Positions 11,433 through 22,900 of a stretch of DNA of 64,000 nt are shown piece after piece. Each line of letters starts with the position of its first letter. Positions within the stretch are counted from its first letter, which is position 1. The stretch lies in the NCBI GenBank assembly GCA_024305745.1, contig JAHRBS010000014.1:1061501-1125500 (forward strand), written 5' to 3'. The stretch is from Polyporus tsugae. Its lineage: Eukaryota; Basidiomycota; Agaricomycetes; Polyporales; Polyporaceae. The translations under genes were made by a program, and so were the position numbers. A model generated the notes under the pieces. That model saw only the letters and a list, made by a program, of their open reading frames with translations. It made no database searches and was not told the DNA's origin.

Positions 11433-14184
11433 ATGGCTCACGGCGACATCTCCTTCTTTTCTCGTCCCTCTTCCTCCGCAGTCAAGATCACGGCCCCCAC
11501 TGCCGACGAACCGGACAGTCCCAAGCCTTCCAGGAAGGGTCCGTACCCCCTCTCGTCCTCCGTCCCCATTCGTCCCAACCCCCTTTCCAGATACCCCCCA
11601 GAGACAGTGTAGGAATATTCTCATTTATGGGTACGTCCTTCTTCGGGCACCTCGCACGCGTCCTGACATTCTTCAGGTCGTGTAAATTTCAAGACAAGGG
11701 CTGTATCTACTATCATCCTTCGGTGGGTACCCCCAGCCTCCACGCCCTGATCGGTGGCACTCATATGTCTTCTAGCGCGACGAGCCATCTCCGGCGTACG
11801 TAGTATCTCGTATCACGTAACATCCCGATACTCAACATCCCAAAGACCTCCTGATTCTCCTACCCCGGCCCCAGCCTTTCCTGCTCAGGCAGTGAACGCG
11901 CCCATCTTCGTCCCCAAGGTCCAAGCCGGAAGCCCTTCCCTTCCAGATACAGTACCAGCTTCTATCCAACAGCAAGCCTCTGTATCATCGTACGTCCCTC
12001 GATCTTTAGGATCCGCCGCTTCCCCGCATACATCTCCTGTTTTGGCTGGAGCGGCCCCCCGTGCGCTCAACGCGTTCGTATCATACTGAATCGTCCATTA
12101 GCGATTCTTCGTCCGAACCTCCTCCATCCATTGCCTCGGAGCAAGAACAAGAACAAGAACCAGAGCAAGCTCAGGTCGAATTCGAAGAGTACGATCCTTA
12201 CGATCCTTACGCATATGCAGGTCATAACGGCCACCTATCCGACGATGGTGGGCAGGCGGTGAATCGTCTGCGTATATTGTCCCTAAAATTTTATCCTGAG
12301 GCCGTTTCGTGCCACAGCCCTCCGCGAATCCCTATGAACTATCCACGGACCATATGCTAGGCTATGACCCCGCGGCTATGGACCCCTACTACCCCACCTT
12401 CACCCGCCAACCGGTACATGATGTTCCATTTGTCCTTTTCTCCTCCCATTGACCTTGTGCTCAGATAAATTACCACGTCTACACACTCCCTCGACCTGAG
12501 GCCCTCACGCACAAGTACTTCATCACGGACGACATCCGAGATGAGCTGCAACAGCGTTCTGAGACAATCCATACTACTGCCCCACCTACTATTGGGCTCC
12601 CAGAAGAACTACAGGGGTACCATACCCTGGTCCCTTTGGAACCTATCGGAGCCGACCGTCGCAAGTTCGGCAACTGGTATTCCATGGTATATCGCGCGAC
12701 GAGTTCCACTGACGGGGCTACCTACGTCCTGCGCCGTGTGGAGAGTGAGTTTTCTTGAATACAGCCTTGGTGACTTGGTTTAAGCGAGCCTATTCCCAAA
12801 GACTTCCGTCTCATGAACCAGTCCGCGTTCAGCGCTATTGAGGCATGGTCCCGCCTCAGACATCCCAATATTGTCTCTGTTCACGAAGCCTTCACCACCC
12901 GCGCTTTCAATGATTCCTGTAAGCTTCCGATATTCTGATCTCCACGCCATTTCCTCACGAGTATTCTAGCCCTCGTGGTCGTATACGACGACCATCCGAA
13001 CGCCCAGACGCTGTACGAGGCCCACATCAAGCCTAAAGCGCCGCAATTCCAGAACGGCCGGCTTCAAGCACAGTCTAACCGCATTCCGGAACGCACGCTC
13101 TGGTCGTATGTCATCCAGATCGCGAACGCCATCAAGGCCGTCCATGACGCTGGGCTCGCCGTACGCCTCATCGACCCGACCAAGATTCTCATCACTGGAA
13201 AGAACAGGCAAGTCCCTCCTGTCTTCACAGCCAGTCTCGTTTCTCATTGTCGAACAGGATCCGAATCGGGTCGTGCGGGATCGTCGACGTGCTCATGCAC
13301 GACGTCCACTCGGATGTATCCTTCATGCAGCAGGACGACCTGACGATGTTCGGCGCGCTCGTCTTCATGCTCGGCTGCACTAACCTCGGTGCGATGAATA
13401 ACCTGCAGAAGGCGATCGACCACCTGGGCCGGAACTACTCCGCGGACCTCAAGAGCGTCGCGCTGTTCCTCATCTCCAAAGGCGGTCCACATAAGGTACA
13501 CGCTTTCAAGTCTCCATTACTGCCGCTAAGATTGTGTGAGAGCGCCTGACTGATGCTGGTAAATAGAACATCGGCCAGCTGTTCGACATGATTGGCAGTC
13601 GCCTACTTACCGAGCTGGACGAAGCCCAGAAGTGAGTTTCTAACGCTTTCTTAATTTTACGATACCCCGTTGATGAGCACTATGTGATAGCGGCGTCGAC
13701 CGCCTCGAAAATGAGCTCATGAGCGAGCTTGAGAACGGCCGCCTCGTCCGCCTCCTTTGCAAGTTTGGTTTCATCAACGAGCGTCCCGAGTGAGTGCTCC
13801 TCATGCTTTACATCCGTCCTCTGTTGACTCCTGCTTCGTCGTGTCATGTGTAGGTACAACCACGAGACGCGATGGTCAGAGACCGGCGACCGGTACATCG
13901 TCAAGCTCTTCAGAGATTATGTCTTCCACCAAGTCGACGAGCTCGGGCGGCCCGTCGTGAACCTCACGCACGTCCTCGCGTGTCTCAACAAGCTCGATGC
14001 AGGCACCGATGAGCGGATCATGCTCGTCTCGCGCGACGAGCAGAGCTGTCTCGTCGTCAGCTACCGGGAAGTCAAGGTGTGCGTTGAGTCAGCGTTCAGG
14101 TTTGTGTCATTTTATCTTCCGTCTTCCATTTTCTGCGCAAGACTGATCAGAGCGCCATGTAGCGAGTTGACGAGGGGAGGCTGA
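11433..14184 (+). CDS. PAN3: PAN2-PAN3 deadenylation complex subunit PAN3
   Basis: Role (known): PAN3 is the pseudokinase adaptor that binds poly(A)-binding protein and brings the PAN2 nuclease to mRNA poly(A) tails. The start is the ATG at 11433 ([15 protein letters not shown]). After a short intron comes the N-terminal CCCH zinc finger, QCRNILIYG, then [16 protein letters not shown] 20-nt exon (11776-11795) follows, and then NAPIFVPK, a PAM2-like motif for binding Pab1. An acidic Q/E-rich linker leads into the pseudokinase domain, with [39 protein letters not shown] and [15 protein letters not shown]. The C-terminal knob has [39 protein letters not shown] and SYREVK. The last intron (about 14100-14161) must be removed to give the end CVESAFSELTRGG. 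The usual catalytic HRD and DFG motifs are missing, as expected for PAN3. The splice choice around 11988-12105 is uncertain. Confidence 0.93.
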
Positions 14185-14660
14185 GTTCTGCGGTCTTGGG
14201 TGGTGCATTCGGGGTGGACACTTCGTGATGGATTCCGATCTTTTCGAATGGCACAGAAAATGTAGAATCGAAAAAAGACGCAGAAAATAGACAAAACTTG
14301 ACTCGTCCAATCACTCCGTGAAGAGCCATGGTTGTCCAGCCCGTATGAGGCGGCGTTGTAGTCTAATGTCGCCCAGGGTGAACAACCTAACGAAGACGCG
14401 AAAGGGTCCCCTTTCTACGTGCTACAACATGCATTACATCTTGTACTACCTCGTTTACCCTGCACCAGGTCCATGCAAAATACACGCAGATATACAGTCG
14501 CAGGATGCTACAGACACATACGGTTTTCAGAGTACAGACTCGAACATTGTGCACAAAGCAGATCGGCGGTGGGGGCACGAAAACCAACAAGATAACAGAA
14601 CATCGACAGCTCACAAAACACGCTCGAGAGCATACATGCACGAATTCGATAGCGACAACC
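14185..14660. other. Convergent intergenic region
   Basis: This 476-bp gap lies between the 3' ends of PAN3 and the large unknown minus-strand gene. No coding signal or repeat was seen. Confidence 0.5.
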
Positions 14661-17600
14661 TCACGAAAGCTTCAGCCTCTTCCTTGGGCCTTCCGCGTCC
14701 CCTTCACCGTGAGTGTCAGCCTGCATACGAGGACTTGGGGGTTCCCGCACTTCCGCCAGCATCTCCTCCATATGTGCTGTCCACCGAATCTCCCGTTCCC
14801 TTAGCTCCTGAATGCGTTCAGTCTGATCCTGGGAAAGTACAGTCTGCCTCTCCACGATGGCGGCCTGTTTCTGGACGCGCGCGGTCAGTGTGTGCACGCT
14901 CTCCTCGAGTTGATTTATCTGCGCGTCCTTCTGTTGCATTGCCTCGGCGTTGGCTGCGAGCGCTGCCTCGCTCTCTACCTTGTACGCCGCGAAGGCGGCG
15001 TCGAGCGCGGCACGGCAGGCCAGCTCCGCCGCGAGTTCTTCTCGCACCGCAGCAGACCCCTTCTGCCACTCCGTGATGTGGTGTTTCGAGGCTTGCGCAA
15101 TGCCAACCATTCCTTGAGCGGCCTTTTCCCAGATACGAATGAGATCCGTCATGTCCTTGGGAACCTTCTCCGGCTCCCGGTGTTCTAATGTGTTTTGCGT
15201 TCCTACTCCGGCGGGGGCGATGTTGGACTGTAGTACCGAAGGTTTCTGCCTACGTATGTCCACCGACGTGAGTCACCATTTACGTAGACCAGATGGTATA
15301 ACTCACTGGGCTAAATCTATGAAGAACCGCCTTCGAGGCAACGGCGGGGATGAGGCAGGTGATGGGTACGGAACGGTCCTCCCCCCACTGGCAGAGGGAT
15401 GTGTAGGCGTCACAACAGCAGCGCTGTCAGAGGGCCGGGGTCCCATCTGCGACGTCGTGTCCTCCGATTGGGCTGGCGCGTCGCCAAAGTAGCTCAGGAC
15501 GTCGTCGTTCTCTTCCCGGATAGTCGACTCCTGTTCCCCGCCTTCTTCCGGTAGAGACACGAGTCCCATGGTGCGGAGCGCAGGCAAGGCCGTCTGGTAG
15601 CAGTCCAACAAGACGTGGAAGAACTCCTCGTCGAACCCCGGGCGCGAACAGCTGCCATTTTTCGTCCGCCAGCTCGAGGCTGCGGCTTGAAGCGCGACGC
15701 CGATCCAACACATGCATTGAGACTGCTTCTCGCCAGCCTGAGGGTCGCCAGTCTCCGGATGAAGGTCCGTCGCGTCCTTGTGCATGACGCATCGAGCCCC
15801 GAGCGACGAAGCCATGACGAACACTCGGTTGTCTGCGTCCCAGACGACACGAGGGTAGGAGCAGGCGTACTGGCGGATGGAGAGCGGATCCGCTGCTAGG
15901 TCGGCATCGGGAAGTAACTTCGGGAGCGCAGCCTTGAGAATGTCCACTCCAGCAGGATGATGCGCAGCGCCGACCGCAGAGAGCAGGAGGGACTCAGCGT
16001 AGTCCTTGATCAGGGGGTATGCGCCGCACTTCGCGAGCAGCAGCCTGACGCGGGGGTGGACCGGCACAGGATGCATCCCCAGATCCTGGATCAGGGCCTT
16101 GTCCTCCACTGTGCCGAGGCTGGTCACGTATGGGTAGACACCTCCTTGATGGTCCGCGAGCTTTGGGTGGAGGCGTCGCCATGCTGCCTCGAATGCGGCT
16201 CGGTACGCCCGCTTCTCTTCGGTGCTCTGTGCATCGTCGCCTACAGACGATGGTGTCGGTCCGCAATCATCGGGTAGCGCGGAAGCTTCGGTAAGCATGT
16301 CGACGGCGAGTTCTACAGCGAGTTCTGGAAGCGTACGGATCGCCATGTCAACCGCCCTGAAAAGATGTCGTCGAAACTCTTTGAAGGACACCCCCGTAAC
16401 CTGTACGTCGAACCCGCTCTCAGAGGTGTCGAGCCCGCCGAAATAGTTGATCCCGACCCTGCTGAACCCGGCAGGGCTGGTGGCAATGAGGCGGTCTCTG
16501 AAGTAGAGCTGTCCTGCCGGTGGGGGAAGCTGCACTTGAATGTTGTCCCCAGCTGCAGAGTCACGACGGGGACGGGTGCTATCCTCCGAGTCAGGCATGA
16601 AGAAGGATAGGACAGGCGACACACAGGGGAGGAACGAGATCGACCATTCCCTCTTGGGAGGGAAAACGGTGTAAATGCCGGAGAACAGGTACTCTGGGGT
16701 GAGGGTACCACTGAGGCCACTAATAGTGACCACTTCCTCGTCGGCCTTGGCAAAGGCGCGTTCCTGTGCTGGCTCCGTGACCGTGACGGGAGTCTCACCG
16801 CCCTCCTTCTCGGACATTTTGTACTGGAAGCGACGCCAGTAAATGGCCTGTACGCGGGTCTTCTTTTCCGCACCGAGGGTCCGATTGGCGTGCGTGTCGT
16901 ATGGAAAGGTAAATTCTAGAATATGTTATATATGTGATCCAAATGTTTACTGGTGACGTAAAACATACCTGGTCGAACTTCTAAGCTTTTGAGGCTGTAA
17001 GGTGTGAGATCCTCCTCCTTCAGGATAAGACGATCGGGAAGTCCAGCTTCCGAGCCGCCCTGCCATAAGAATTCGCCCACTGTGTGACCGACCCGCAGGC
17101 CAATCCCAAAGGCTTTCACTGTGTCCGACTCGTTCGAAACTGTCGGTGTCGGCTCTTTGCGGAGGGCTTCCATGAGATAATGGCTTGCGTGGACGAAGTG
17201 CACACCTTTCTGACCCACAAGCAATCTCGAGAGGTTGTGGCTCGACGAATTTCCGGTGGGGGTACGCTGGACGGAGGGAGTGGGATCGATATGATTGGTA
17301 TAGAGGGTCAAGGCGAGAGGTCCCGTCGTTGAAGACTTATATTGCCAGATGACGTTGCAGACCTGTAAATCCGTACCATGGGCGGCGTCCTTGAGCTGGG
17401 CGGGGGGAATGGAAGCTGAGACGATATACATCGGTGTCCAATCATCTCCCTGAAGGTCCATGGCTTGAGGACCGGAGAGAAGGCCGGGATGTTGCTGAAG
17501 GAGGGACTTCTTGCGCGATTTCCTGGACTTGAGACGGTGCTTGCGGTGATCCTCGTGTTTCCAGTCCGCGAAACGCGCGAGATGCGGTTTTCTCAGTCGG

Positions 17601-18208
17601 AGGATATGATCCAGCTCGTTCTGCACCAGAGCCGAGATTGCGATATGGATTGCCATCCCCTGAATCTGTGCTAACTTGATCGTATCCTGGGAGCAAATGG
17701 GGGTCTGTGTTGTTGGGACGACAGACATTACTTGATCAGATGGGATATAAGAGCCGCGTATGGCCCACTGGAGAGTGTGTGGAATCATATCAGGGCGGGT
17801 AGCGGGGAAATCGAACAAGGGAAAGGAGAGCTAGCGCACCTCCCCAAGTCCGGAGGGAAGTTTTTCTGTTAGTGGATGAGGTCCTATGCGGTCTCGTCGA
17901 AAGGAGAGATCTGGGTCGTACCGCGGATTGGGACTGGGAGTGGGTATATGCGTATGGCAGCGCGGCGACCTCGGCAGCAGCCGTGGCGTGCTTCTTTCTT
18001 CACGCAACTGCCCTGTCTCAGGCTGGCCAGTCTGGCATTCCAGATCGTGGATCGTCAACATCGATGCTCTGGTATCTCCACACGGCCGACCGGGCATGAA
18101 AATTCCGGCTCGGGTGCCTTCATGACGTGGATGTTCAGGAGATGGTTGCAAGTTTGAACGTTGAGTGCTGCGAGCCGTCGGCAAAACATGTCGTTGCATA
18201 TCCAACAC
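14661..18208 (-). CDS. Large protein of unknown function with C-terminal coiled coil
   Basis: I do not recognise the family. Three long minus-strand frames join cleanly. The frame 17818-16974 ends SLKSLEVRP and continues after a 53-nt intron as EFTFPYDTHANRTLGAEKK, then MSEKEGGETPVTVTEP. The frame ending at 15303 (FFIDLAQ) joins after a GTGAGT...TAG intron to QKPSVLQSNIAP. The whole gives about 1000 residues or more. Central parts look folded: GVSFKEFRRHLFRAVDMAI, YPYVTSLGTVEDKALIQDLG and DEEFFHVLLDCYQTALPALR. Residues coded by about 15120-14730 form a long coiled coil (AAVREELAAELACRAALDAA and on), and the protein ends PRKRLKLS, a likely nuclear signal. Upstream coding seems to continue past 17818 to at least 18208, possibly 18330, with LLDWAVLDMQRHVLPTA, but I could not fix the first exon. 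The 5' boundary given here is a minimum. Confidence 0.6.
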
Positions 18209-18403
18209 TGCCCAATCGAGAAGCCCAGATCTGAGATCCTCCCGCGAGTGGTAAAGACGGAGCGCCCATAAATCGAGCAGAGGTCCTCGAACCGGATCGA
18301 CCTCCGAACCATCTTTCCATCCTCCTCCACTGAACTCACGGCATTGGCAACTTTTAATTCACTGCGCCATTCACTGAAAAGCAAGTAGGAAACGATTCAA
18401 GAC

Positions 18404-19196
18404 ATGACCTCGCGGCGGCGCGACCAGGTACGAGTCAGTGCGCTCATTGGCACTCTGTCACCTCCTAAATCAAAGTCACAGCATACCACATTCGCCGGTG
18501 ACGATACAGGGTGAATTTCTGTGCAAATCGAGTGCATTGCTACCCCGTTGAAGTGTATACGAATAGGCTCATGGCTGCAGTGGCTACGCAAATGCAAAGT
18601 GAGCGCATATACCCAGATCTATAAGACTCAAACTCATCCTCGAGCTCCCATAGCTTCGTGGGAGAAGAAGCGAAAGGAGAAAGAAACGAGGTTCATACAT
18701 AATGCCAGGGAAGACATTGATAAATGTGTAAGTACTTGCAATTCAAGTATTTGTATCGATCCAACTCACCTGACACCCGCGCGGCAGCTCGCCGATAGAA
18801 ACGAGGAATACGCTGCTGCAACTACCGAATTGTAAGTCACAAACGGTTACCATATAGCCATTCGCCATCCAGAAAGGAACGCACGTTATATGCAGAAATT
18901 GTGCATACGAAAAGTTTGTCTTTGACTATGCACAAGTGGAAGACCAGATACGCAAACTATGGCTACAATTGGTGCACGACCAGGAGAAGCTCTTGGTATG
19001 TACCTATACATGCTCGACTTCGGAGCAGCCTGAACTCTCTGTCTCCGCTGGACAGGACATATCGAACAAGAGGCAAAAGGCAAACGAAACTAACGATAAC
19101 GAACGAGAGAAGGGGCAAGTGAAAGGGATGGCCATCGCGAAGAAAGCAGTCGAAGGTAAAATGACTCAGCCATGCAATTTTGCAACGGGAGATTGA
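18404..19196 (+). CDS. Small multi-exon coiled-coil protein, function unknown
   Basis: Five exons join in phase: 18404-18510, 18567-18598 (32 nt), 18654-18727, 18788-18831 (44 nt) and 18896-19196. The introns are 55-64 nt with GT/AG ends. They give about 185 residues starting MTSRRRDQVRVSALIGTLSP. The middle is charged and helical: SWEKKRKEKETRFIHNARED, then IDKCLADRNEEYAAATTE and CAYEKFVFDYAQVEDQIRKL. This looks like one continuous coiled coil that crosses four introns, which is strong evidence for a real gene. A further 33-nt GT...AG segment at 18996-19028 is open in frame, so it may be retained or spliced. The tail is polar and basic. I do not recognise a family. Its start lies very close to the unresolved 5' end of the large minus-strand gene. 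Confidence 0.6.
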
Positions 19197-19425
19197 TCTT
19201 CTCCCAAAGATTTCTCTATCGTTATATCGTCCTTGGAACGGACATGTGGCTAGAGTAGCATGACGATGCTAAATGCATATGGCCACCGACCGCGGGGGGA
19301 GCTACGGGCAGGATGGGCGTTCACGCGTTCACGATTCAAACCACGAACGCAACGAGAGCAGATTCGGCCTCGATCAGCACTATGTAAGAAGACTATAACG
19401 TATGCATACGTTGATATATTCGAAC

Positions 19426-19759
19426 TTAGCTGGGATCAGAGCGTGTCTTGCGCATGAAAGAGTTGAAGTCGACGTCGGTGCCACCTATGCGATATTTGTA
19501 TTTCGCTGACACGATGCCACCCTCGTCATCGACAGGAGGCTTTTGAGTCATGAGGGCGTCAAGACAGCCACTTGCGAAGGCCAGCCACCAGGAACAGAGA
19601 AGAGAAGAGTAGGCGGTCTTGGGCGGTCCACAGTTCCGAGTGCATACAGTAGGGGCCACAGTGGTCGTCGAGAACGGATGGTCGGCAGGTGCCGGACGAT
19701 ACGTAAGGGCGATCGCCGATGCGCGCTCGCTTATGGCCAACGACGGCCGAGGTCCTCAT
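19426..19759 (-). CDS. Possible short gene, doubtful
   Basis: A minus-strand frame ends in a protein-like stretch, ALMTQKPPVDDEGGIV, then KYKYRIGGTDVDFNSFMRKT and RSDPS with a stop at 19426. Its upstream part has no ATG in the same frame. An ATG at 19759 opens a different frame, MRTSAVVGHKRARIGDRPY, so an intron would be needed to join them and I could not place it. The position, between a plus-strand 3' end and the TSC2 promoter, suits a small minus-strand gene. No family recognised. Confidence 0.3.
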
Positions 19760-19983
19760 CCTGCCCCAATCCTGTCCTCAGGCCTCAACGGCGACGCCGT
19801 ACATGCTCCCTCCGGCCTGCCCTCCTCCACTCTGCCCCCGACTTAAAACTCGCCGTCCATCTTATCCTTTCTCACCTCGGTCTCGGTTGCCCTGTCGTAC
19901 CAGTTCTCTTTTGCACGATAGTAAGCTCTTTGTGCTTCATTTTCCCTCACCGTGCTACACTGACTGCAGATATAGCGCGCTGA

Positions 19984-22900
19984 ATGCCTCCGCAGACTGA
20001 GGATGCACAGAGACCCGCGAGACAGAGAGCAAACACGACTTTTGGATTCCCTCCTTGGGTACGTCGAGGCAGGACAGAGACTGTTGCCGCTCCCGCCCTA
20101 CCGACCGTTTCCCCTCCCCTCCAAATCGACGCCTTGATCGAAGCCCTCACTCCACCTGCCGTCCCCTCATTGAGCTATGCCAGGTCCCTCGCCAGCGCCC
20201 TCAGTGCCCTCGGCGCCCATTCCCCTCCTCGTCTTCCTCTCCTCCAACCCATCCTCGCGACCTTGTGCTCGCTTGAGTCTCCCGCCTCATTACAGACAGC
20301 CGGATTCGACGTCCTCTCTGCGTTCCTGGATGGTTCCGGTGCATCCCTGGTCTCCACCGCTGACCGCCTTTCTTGTCTCGCGCTCTTTGTGGACGTGCCG
20401 TGGTCACAGGAGCTCTGGGAGTCTCGGACAAAAGCCCTCAGCGCATTCATTCGCACGGGCTCGCAAACGATCGGCATCGAGAGCCAGATACTGCGGTTAG
20501 TTGGGACCTGGATCGAACGCGCCTTCAATGGCTTTGCTCAGACGAGGACCGACACCAACTCGCACGAGGACAGGCTCGCCCGTCAGCACAGCGTCGAATC
20601 TCTGACCGCGGTCCTCAACAACCTCCTCAGGCAGTCTGAGTTCGTCTCGCGAATAACCGACGAAGATACTCAAAGCATATTGGGGTTGTGGGAGAGGCTA
20701 TTGGACAAGGCACTCTCCATGTCCCCCAATTTCACGCGCGGTTCTCCTCCCGGATCCCCTCTTGTCGAGCCCCAGTCTTCCAAAACGGCCGCCCCGCCCA
20801 AGCTGTCTCTCTCGCACAGGCGACATCAATCCTCGACGTCCCTGCCAAAACTATCGCTCCTGAAACAACCGGCCGACATCATCGTGGATTCCTATCTGAC
20901 CTACCTCGACACACGACTCGGCGCGCTCGGGCCCACCTACCTGTCGACACTTCTACCTCTCCTATTTCGCGCGCTAGCATTTTACTTATCGCCACTGCCT
21001 CGTATTTCTGTGCAGTCCGGCGCGCCGCATCAGCATCCTCTCGAGCAGAAGATTTGGGACCGCCTGAATCAGCTTGTCACTGGACCCTATGCCTCGTCAT
21101 GTCGACGGTTGTTGAAACAACAACTTTACCCGTCGCGCGAGCTAGATTATGCCTCCGCGCAGGTTTCCGTTGGTGCCCTCCGTACGCTCCGCATGTCCAT
21201 GCGCGAAGCGCTTCAGAGCCGCCTCGCGCGCGCACTGATCACGCTCAGCACGTCGGTTGATTACTCGCCCGCAGGCGGCCCGGCGCATCTCGCCGTTGAG
21301 CGCACGATCATGGAGCGCGCATGGGGCAAGGATGACACCGAGGCCTGGGAACTCATCCGATTCGCACATGTGCTCTCCCGCGCAGCGCGCCAGTGGATCG
21401 AGCAACCTGAAGCGAATGCCTGTTCTACGGAGTACGGGCCGCAGAAGGAAGCCGTGCTGCACGAAATCGCCGCGATTATCAAGGACGTGATACAAACCAT
21501 CGCCCTGCATCAGGAACAGGACGAGCGGGGCGGGACCGTGGACGTCGATGACGAGGAGGTTGAGGCGGTTGGTAGGATCACGCGTGAGCTGGTCGTGTAC
21601 GTGCGGTCGCTCAAGTATGTACATTCTATTTTGCTCCTTATCAGTGGAAGGTAAATTGACTGTTTGTCTAAGGCAGCCGGACGGGTCACCCGCGCACATC
21701 TCACTTGACAACCCGGACGGATCGATATCCTTCCTTTCTACAATATCCGCTATTCTTGCGCAGGACCTCAAGACTACACTGCTGTTCCCAGTCCTCCCGT
21801 CGATCATTCTGTCGATTGCTGATCACCTCCCCGACCGCGACCTCTCCCAACTCCTTGTCACGATGGCAGACCGCCAAAGCCTGTCTCCGACTTCGCTGAC
21901 ATGGCTTGATCACTGGCGAAGCATCTTCACGATGCCCGATCTCTTCTCGCCTGCGCGGTCTTCAACGCGACAGAACGCCATGGAGCACCTCCAGTCCGTG
22001 TGGGAGTTTGTTAAAGACAGTCCCGCATATCGAAAACCACTCGCGGCGTTGGTCTTCGAAGTGTGGAGACAGCATTCTGGCGAGGAGCTGGAGGACAATC
22101 TTGTTCTGGTCGTATGGAATTTGCTTGCAGATGAGGCCGTCCTGCGCTTATGGGAGAAACATGTCGCCGACCCGGACACCGAAGCGTGTGACCGAGAAGA
22201 TGGGTTCTGCGAGGAGATTCTGGACTTCTTGCTCGCGATGGCGCACGAACAGAGGTTGGATGATGACGACGACGCGGCGTCTGTGTTGACAGTTGAGTCC
22301 TCTGTGCCGTCGCCGCTTGCGATGATCGTCCCAGCGAGCACGGCGGCCGCTTCACCCACCCTTTCGCGGATAACCACCGATTACCCCAACCCGCCCCGGG
22401 ATAAGGAACCCCCCTCCCTACCATCTATCACCACTCTCCTATCCCAGCTCACGTCAGGCATGCCCACCCGGTCGCAGTCGAAGCCCCGCAGGTCGACTAA
22501 CGACATGCCTGTCCAGGTCGAGTCCCCCGTCCTCAATGCCGCCGATGCCTCTCTCACCACGCCCAGGTCCGTTGGCGCGGTCATCGCTCTCGTTTCAGCC
22601 TTCAGTCAGCTCGTCTTTACACCGCTCGCGCTCTCGACCTGCAGCATCTGGCACGCAAGGCGCGTCTTCCAGCATCTCGTTGAGCTCGTCACCGGGGCAG
22701 GCTGCGTGCGCGCGCGCCTGACCGTGCTTCAGTTCCTTATACGCCTCCGTGTGGACCGCGACCATCGAGTGTATTTTGCGAAGAGCGAGTACGACAAGGA
22801 TGGGAACATCACTACTCTTGCTGCATTGATCGGTCGGGCCGAGGCGGGACCCGGGACGGTGGAGGACTTGCTTCGGGACGACGAGATCAGGCGAGCTCGT

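Noticed and set aside
20688..21807. Overlapping frames on both strands within TSC2
   Set aside because: High-GC coding sequence makes long shadow frames; the TSC2 frame has the family motifs and matching splice sites.
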